NCBI GenBank assembly: GCA_000507305.1
Contig: DF239210.1
Coordinates: 200,255-264,254 of the forward strand
From: Breviolum minutum Mf 1.05b.01
Taxonomy: Eukaryota > Sar > Dinophyceae > Suessiales > Symbiodiniaceae
Length of the DNA stretch: 64,000 nt
Direction: 5' to 3'
The notes under the pieces are model-generated. The model searched no databases. It was given only the letters and a program-made list of their open reading frames with translations, and was not told where the DNA came from. Position numbers and translations under genes: made by a program. Shown here piece by piece: positions 57,251 through 64,000 of this stretch (position 1 is the stretch's first letter; each line of letters opens with the position of its first letter).

Positions 57251-60200
57251 TCAGGTCACGTTGTCGTGCTTCTCGAAGTCTGCAAACTCGTCGTCTTCGA
57301 TCATTTCGCCATCCTGAAATGAGGAAGAGTGAGAGGAGACTCTGGGAAAAGCGAAGCTGGTTGGGTAGACACGCATTGTTCAATTGTTCATATAAAAGCA
57401 GAAAATTACTTCTAAAAAAACAAACATGCTACTCAAATCATGGTGTTTCATCCGATTCCACAGTGGCCGCACACCTTGATTTATCATATCCTTGCAAGTG
57501 CCGAGTGTAAATTCTATCAAGACTTTTCGGACATAAATATCCGCCACACTCTACCAGGATAAACAGAAGCCACACTTGCTCAGGTGTCACTGGCACCTCG
57601 TTGTAGGTAGCAGGTTTGGGAGGCACCACCAAGTGAGGCCTGGATGTAAATGAAGCTCGTGACGTCTGCTTCCATTGGAGACAGCAGCATACATGTCAAT
57701 CATGAGTATGTATACATCAATATACAAACATATTTAAACTTTTAAACATATGTATATGCATGTCTGTATATACTGTATATACGAATGTGATAGAACTTGA
57801 GTGCATTTCTACATAGACCATACAATGCCAGTGTAGGATCAGTTCTTGCGTACCTACTCGTTTCTTGAAAAGGGACTGCCTGATTCCCATTGAAGATCAC
57901 TTACCCTTGAAAGATATCACTTACACGTAAGACTTAGGGCTACCCAAAGAGTCACTGCGGAAACCCTCGTACATGACTCTTGGATTGGGGAGTACGAAAT
58001 GCTTTTGCATTGGAGCAGCCTGATGGCATTCTCATCATATTCCCGTTTGACTATCCACACCGCTGTGTACAAGTGTATGCTTTAGGCACCCAATTCAACA
58101 TCTACGATCTTACAAATTGTCCGATCTTCCCACTGCCGGAGACCTCCATCATCTTTTTTGTACCACGCCTGTTGTTGCCCATGACCAAACTGATGTCTGG
58201 ATTCATCATATCACCAATGTAGGGAACAATCGCCTGGCCAGCGGATCGTAAGGCTTGCGAGCTTCCATTCCCAACATTAAATGAATTAATCGATAGTCTT
58301 TTCAAATGACAACAACATTTACATAGTATTTCAGCACATTATGACATCCATCCCAAAAGGCTATCTCTTAGCAAAGGTCTACTCTAGTGAAAATGGAAGT
58401 GCTTACCCAAGTGGCTTAGGCTTGGACAATGGTCTACGTATGATGGCATTTTTGAAGACCAAGGAGTTTCTTTTTCTGTGGCTGCTTCGTCGTCATTTTG
58501 CATGATCAAGCCAAAGTGCTAGCAGTAGTTTTAAGCCATTCATGTCAAGTGAACTCGTCATTTATATTCAGTCTCATCTAAATTGTAGTAGTTCACTCTG
58601 GAAAAACAGAAAACAAGCAGAAATCGATTGCGTTTGAAATCTTTGGGGTGACCTGCAGTACTGTACTGGTTAATTCATAGGGCTTCCAACAAAAATGGAG
58701 ATATCATGTCATTTCAATAGCACGGAATTCCTATCAAAGATCAGAAAGGTTGAAGTTGCACGACACAATAACAACATGAATTAACTGTTGGATGCAAGAC
58801 CACTTTTTCCCTGACGAACCTTCTTGGCTGATGCAGCATCTGGATGGACTAGTAAGCGGACGTAGCACTCACCCCTCATCTTTTCCTGTTTGAAGATCGG
58901 AGGGCCGCCAAAGGTTTTGCAACAAGATGTCTTTCTTTTGTTGAGATATCTTGGGTCAAAACATATTCAGACTCAACCTTTTTCAGGAAAAAAAACACTT
59001 GCTGTTTTAGCTTCAAGAAAGTTCAATCAATCTTCGTACGCCAAAAATCTATGATTTGCCTGCAGGAACTTCTAGGAATCACTCTGAAGCCACTGAAGCA
59101 CAGGAAAGATACATCCAAGGGCACCAGGATAGGGGAAGATCTGGGTATCCCACATGCTCCATGTAATTCATGCATGTAATTATATACCTACATTCTCCCT
59201 TTTATGAGTGGTGATTTTGAACTTAATGCTCTAACAGTTTATACTGTAAATATTGCATACTATGAGGTTACTTGGTAATGTGTGATGGGTTTTTGCTCCC
59301 CTTCCTATAAGCCATCACTTGTTTCTTGCAGTATTGAAGTTGTGATGTCAAAAATGCCTCTAAGGGATGATGGGGATGCTCCGGGCTTTCCTATCATGAG
59401 TTTCTATGGAAATCGGTAGCGACTCCTAGGGATGTTGGAACGTAACCAACTTGCTCCAGCAACCATGTCTAGCAATTGAACAACTTTACTCTCAGGCTTT
59501 CGGATATCGTTAAATGCCTGTTTTTGTCCACTGTAACCCCATGCACACTTCAAAAGAATACTGGACTTTATCCATGTCAATTTGTCTTCAAATTCATTCC
59601 TTTCGAGAAATTTGTAAACCACTTCCAGTGGAACATGGAGATCCGGTTGGGCTCTACTCATCCCTTGTGGAAACTTCATCCTCGCTACCACACAGGAGAC
59701 TCCTGAGTAAAGGCGTTCACATCCATATTGGTCATGTGTACCTGCGGCTCACTGCAATTGGTGTCCGAACGTGGTGAATCAAAAAAAACATAATTTTGTT
59801 AGATGTCAAAGAGCAACAATCGGCAACAACAGGTTTGCACATTCAAACAACTGATGTTCTCTTGAAACAATCAACAACTTGAATCGCAATTGGCATCTGG
59901 ATAGTCAGCAAACGAATGACAGCCTCGTTGTCGTTGCGCCCAGCAGCGCCCTTTGCCGACTTATCCACTGGGCACGTGTCACGGCTGGAAATGGATGAAG
60001 GGATCAAGGTTCCGGGAACTATCGGCAAAAATGTTGATGAGCCCGAATTCAGCTATCCAACAGATGTAGAAAACACATGCATGTATATGTATATATATAT
60101 TATATATATATATATATATGAATATATTTATAAAGACAATATGGATATGAACATATCCTGAAGGCATGAATCAATGTTTGAGATCAGAAACAGTACTATG

Positions 60201-63200
60201 GGAATATTGTTTTGGATGGATGTGCAGGTCTTGATATTCATCGTATCATAGCTTGACTGATTTTGACCGGATGTGGAATGATAAATAGGTCCATTGCTCG
60301 GGATGCACTTGTAGAGTATTTAAGTCCCACATTTGATTTTCTAATATATCCTATCCCATCGCATCCGTCAAATCTGAGAATCCCGGTATGTATACACATG
60401 ACTGATGTGCCAGACTCCCTATATTTCGTGTGTTCAATCCCCTTCCATTTTACTTGTTAGATTCCGAGTCATCACAATTAACCTGGAGTGACATGTGTTC
60501 ATTCTGTAGTGATTCCGCTTACACAACTGACTGATTTTTTGTAGATGTGGATCCGATTTCCATCGTTTTACTACCCAACTGCGGGCCACACATGAACTTC
60601 CATTATCTTCCAAGCCAGAAAAAGATTGGGGACCATGTTAGGCCATTTATCGAATTACTTATTTGCGGATCAATCAAGAATAAGATCAATCCTGTGAAAA
60701 TGGTGATCGTGATTTAAAGTGCTTCATACATCATGGCAAACTCGCCGCTTTCCATTAATCAAAGCGCCTGCAATTCCACCGCCCGCTTGCAAGGCTCGAG
60801 GGAGTGCAGCCTGCTTGGAAGTCGTTGCGCGTTTACGGACAGGAGAACCACGAAACTAATTTGGTGATGTGATCATATCAAAGTATGTAGAATATGTTAT
60901 AATGATATCATATTTCATATATGTGTATCATATAACTAATGATGATTTAAAAAAACAAACAAACAACGATCATATGCACATTCTCATCATTTAATTTGAA
61001 AAATTGCAAACCTGCTGAGCGTGTTTTTTCCTCTCGGGGAAGAACTCGGGGCCTTGATTTCATTACCAGGCTCGGCAAAGGCGGGCGGCTCAGGACGCTT
61101 GATGGTGGGATGAAAGCCACCTTGCAGGGGTGGAAATCTGAGGCAAATCCTATACTTAAACCTCGAAAAAACGTATAGCTATCCCGGGAGATGTCCTAGT
61201 TAACTAACTCCACATGTTCGGAAGTCCAAGCTACAGCTACATTCCCTACCCCGTCATGGAGGACAATGAGGCTCCAAATAACTCCCGTGTATGTGGTGTA
61301 AATATAAAATGCTATAAGTGTAATGAACAAGTCAGCCGCAAGCAGAACCTCAAAAGGCATGCACACATGTCCATATTTTTGTTCTGTCACTTTGAGCCCT
61401 TGAGACTGGCTGATTTGGTGGAGTTGTGTAGGAAGCTGGACCATCATGAACCTGGACTACTATATCGTATCATCCAGTACAGGGTGCTGTTGATGAATCA
61501 GGTCTGCCGTCCACTCTTACCGGAGTGAGGCATACACTACGTATATATCTAAGGTTTACACGCCACTATACTGGATCCGTAGCCCTCAATATCCCAAGTG
61601 GTTAGGTATAGTTCCCCAAGTCCTGCTAGGGCCCAGGTACCAAGAATCATAATATAAAGGTGGGAAAGCTCTGTTTGGTGGGACTTTTAGCATAAAAATG
61701 CATAAAATTCGTGAACCAACCATCAACTACCAACAACCCTCAAGATTGCTCGCCATGCTCCAATATGGCTGTTGTTGTCCAAGGAACTCAAACCAGCACC
61801 AGTTCGGTCACCATGAACTCCCGGCCGCATGGTTGAGGCGACCTGATCATCCAACGCCGTGGTACCAATGTGGTACCACATGAAGTTTCATACCATTCAA
61901 GGTCAGAATTTTCAACCTAATGATCCCAGTTTTGGGATTTGGCCGTGGGCTTTGTGCTTAATCACCGAAGGGCAAAATGACCCCATGTGCAATATTCCCA
62001 GGCACCATCACCTCATCGGCTAAATATGATTAAATATGCATCAATAGAAAGATTGGGTGCCAATGGGTGCCACCTGCTCAACGTTCTCAACGCAACCAGC
62101 ACAGCAATTCCCTTCTGAATGAAGTTGCTAAATGAATCAACCAAAACATCAGAAATGACATCCTATCTTCAAGTTCTCGTTCCTAATATACCTAAAGTAA
62201 CACTACCTACATACCACTTCAATCTCTAGAGATAGCTAGTACTGTACCTATGAACCCCAACATCTTCACCACCAACCCTTCCTTGCACATTGTTTCTGTT
62301 TATGTTCCGCCTGAATTCCAGCATCTCCCAAACGATTCGCCAACTTGCCGGCCAGCGAATCCAGAAACCTGCCGGGCAGCATCTCCAGGTGCAGGTCGTA
62401 TCGTGGCTGAGTATCAACAGGGTGATCCAGGGGTCATTTAATGACACCAACCCAAACAATGCATTGTTGTAAGGTAAATTCCTCAAAATTACCATAGATT
62501 TGTATAGTTTGATTTGTTTGATTCCCCCAAAATGGGTAAGTCAATGACCCCTGTGATCTTTGCATCTGAAAACAAAAGTCTAATTCGAATCCTTTAGTAT
62601 AAAGGGTAGCGGGCAGCAGTTGCCTCCATACCGCCCCCTGAGTCTTGGATTATTAAAACCTAAGATGTTTCCATACTACTTGAAACCTTTGATACTGATA
62701 CATAGGATAACAACCCTGGAGTTGTTTTTCATTGTTACTTCCAGGATCAACTACGTATTTCTACTTCTTTCAAGCTCGGTGAACAATGGATCCTCCTTTC
62801 AATCCCCAAGGGGAGGAATTCCGCGCCTATCATCTGCCAAGAGTTCTTCCACTTTTCGTGTCTCGCCCAGGTGAGGCACCTCGACATGAAGCGAATGAAC
62901 TCATGGTTTCGTGAATGATGGGATCCTTATGAAGTGACTAAGTATAATGACTTGCCTACAATATATTGCATATATATATATACATACACTTTATATACAT
63001 ACGTATGTATAATCATATATAAAAATCCTGCGATGGCTCATGACATCACCCCAAACATGAACTATAGAAGAACCCCCTTGTATATACACACGAATCAATC
63101 AGGGTCAACTGATCACTGCTCATTTGGAACCCCGAGGACAGCCGATTTCTTCAACATTCATAGTGTCAGTGTGTGTTTTTTTCAATGTCTTCAAAGTTTG

Positions 63201-64000
63201 CCACCAAATGTGTTCCCCTAAAGTCTGAAACATCACTTCACAAAGTTTGATGAAATCACGATTTTAAGATATTTTAAGAAGCAAAGTGGTGTGTTTCCAA
63301 TCGAAAAAAAAAAAACAAACAGAGTTTTGGAGCTACAACCAGGCGCTCCGGACGTGCCGTTCTGGCAGCTCCTGGGGTGAGGTGGCGAAAAAGTTGGGGA
63401 ATTGTTGTTGCAAGGCGTGTTGATAAAGGTTCCGGAAGATGTGGGTGGTTTTTGCCATGTAACCTTAGTAAATCTATAAATGAAAACCTTGTAGCCATAT
63501 TACAGTTGGTGCATTTTTTGGGGGGGTGATGTAACTCTCCCAGTTGAAAGCCCCCTTGTACCCGTAAAACAGCGTCCTCACCCATACCGATGGAGGAGGC
63601 CCGCGCACTGCCGGGACTTGGAAAACCTGCACCTGTCAGGAGGCCGGAGGCCCCAAAAAGGAAACTTAGGAAATCTAAAGCCAGTGTTTCAAGGTGCGAA
63701 CTGCTAGTTTCAGGGCACAGGTGCCAACTGTCAGTTTCAGGGCACATGAGTGTTTTCGGTTCTGATTTTTTTTTGGCATGGCCATATTTAGGTAACACAA
63801 AGGGTCAAAGGGTGACAACTGGAACAGCATCATTTAAACAGAATACGAGCAAAATATAGATATCCACTGAAACTGTCCATACGGCCACCTATCATGCAAT
63901 GCATAACCCTTCCCATGGACCTGGTACTTCTGGCAAACCAGTGACCACTGGTGTAGCAGGTGCCGACAACTGCGGTGCCGGCAGTTGTTTTCGGGTTCCC
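57251..64000 (-). CDS. Intron-rich gene of unknown function, 3' part (runs off the right edge)
   Basis: Exons in order: 64000-63921 (QLPAPQLSAPATPVVTG then LPEVP, incomplete at the edge), 63632-63588 (AGFPSPGSARASSI), 63371-63340 (AARTARPERL), 62406-62311 (PRYDLHLEMLPGRFLDS then LAGKLANRLGDAGIQ), 61842 to about 61761 (VASTMRPGVHGDRTGAGLSS), 61120-61012 (FHPTIKRPEPPAFAEP then NEIKAPSSSPRGKNTLSR), 60855-60768 (RGSPVRKRATTSKQAALPRA), 59984-59924 (DTCPVDKSAKGAAGRNDNE), 58233-58169 (AIVPYIGDMMNPDISLVMGN), 57639-57597 (PHLVVPPKPATYNE) and 57313-57251 (DGEMIEDDEFADFEKHDNVT, TGA at 57251-57253). The first four and the last three join in phase. The product is largely disordered, Pro/Ser/Arg-rich, with an acidic C-terminus. 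No family recognised; some exons between 60.8 and 58.2 kb may be missing. Confidence 0.6.

Noticed and set aside
58240..58290. Alternative frame EARKPYDPLARRLFPTL in the 58.2 kb exon.
   Set aside because: The other frame (AIVPYIGDMMNPDISLVMGN) joins the next exon in phase, which this frame does not.
59404..59691. A 95-residue minus ORF.
   Set aside because: It has no recognisable motif and no clear exon borders, so it was not called.

Overview
The window reads as nuclear DNA of a dinoflagellate, probably a symbiodiniacean or suessialean type, although the species cannot be named from sequence alone. The evidence is a peridinin-type chlorophyll a/c light-harvesting (LHC) polyprotein with repeated SPLR linkers, very short exons separated by long AT-rich introns, introns starting with GC or GA as well as GT, tandem FNIP and RCC1 repeat proteins carrying ubiquitin-like domains, and all supportable genes on one strand (minus). 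No bacterial operons, rRNA or tRNA genes were seen. Because most exons are 24 to 160 bases long, simple ORF calling misses nearly all real coding sequence here. I assembled exons by reading the minus strand for conserved protein motifs and requiring AG acceptors, GT/GC/GA donors and matching codon phase.

Layout, in minus-strand transcription order from the right edge. (1) 64000 to 57251: 3' part of an intron-rich gene of unknown function. (2) 56563 to 53514: an ankyrin-repeat gene; three of its exons join in phase into one continuous ankyrin stretch. (3) About 51856 to 48200: transmembrane exons of what looks like an acyltransferase-3-type membrane protein. (4) 46837 to about 22756: many tiny exons rich in heptad-like Leu/Gln/Glu/Arg sequence, representing one or more long coiled-coil genes, with two candidate C-terminal exons (stops at 26883 and 23417). 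Two intronless genes sit among them: an RCC1-repeat protein (45746 to 44205) and an FNIP-repeat protein (33968 to 32208), each with a ubiquitin-like segment. (5) 20600 to 1596: one LHC polyprotein gene with a two-exon plastid presequence and three LHC units (A, B, C), about 29 exons. An intronless gene (18022 to 17312) lies inside one of its introns on the same strand.

Introns carry several families of short TA-bounded inverted-repeat elements (roughly 85 to 115 bp), simple repeats and little else. The most notable points are the three-unit polyprotein with a 12-nt microexon, one intron site that differs between sister units, the nested intronless gene, a pair of mutually compensating frameshifts in the RCC1 repeats, and the miniature elements, which may be introner-like.
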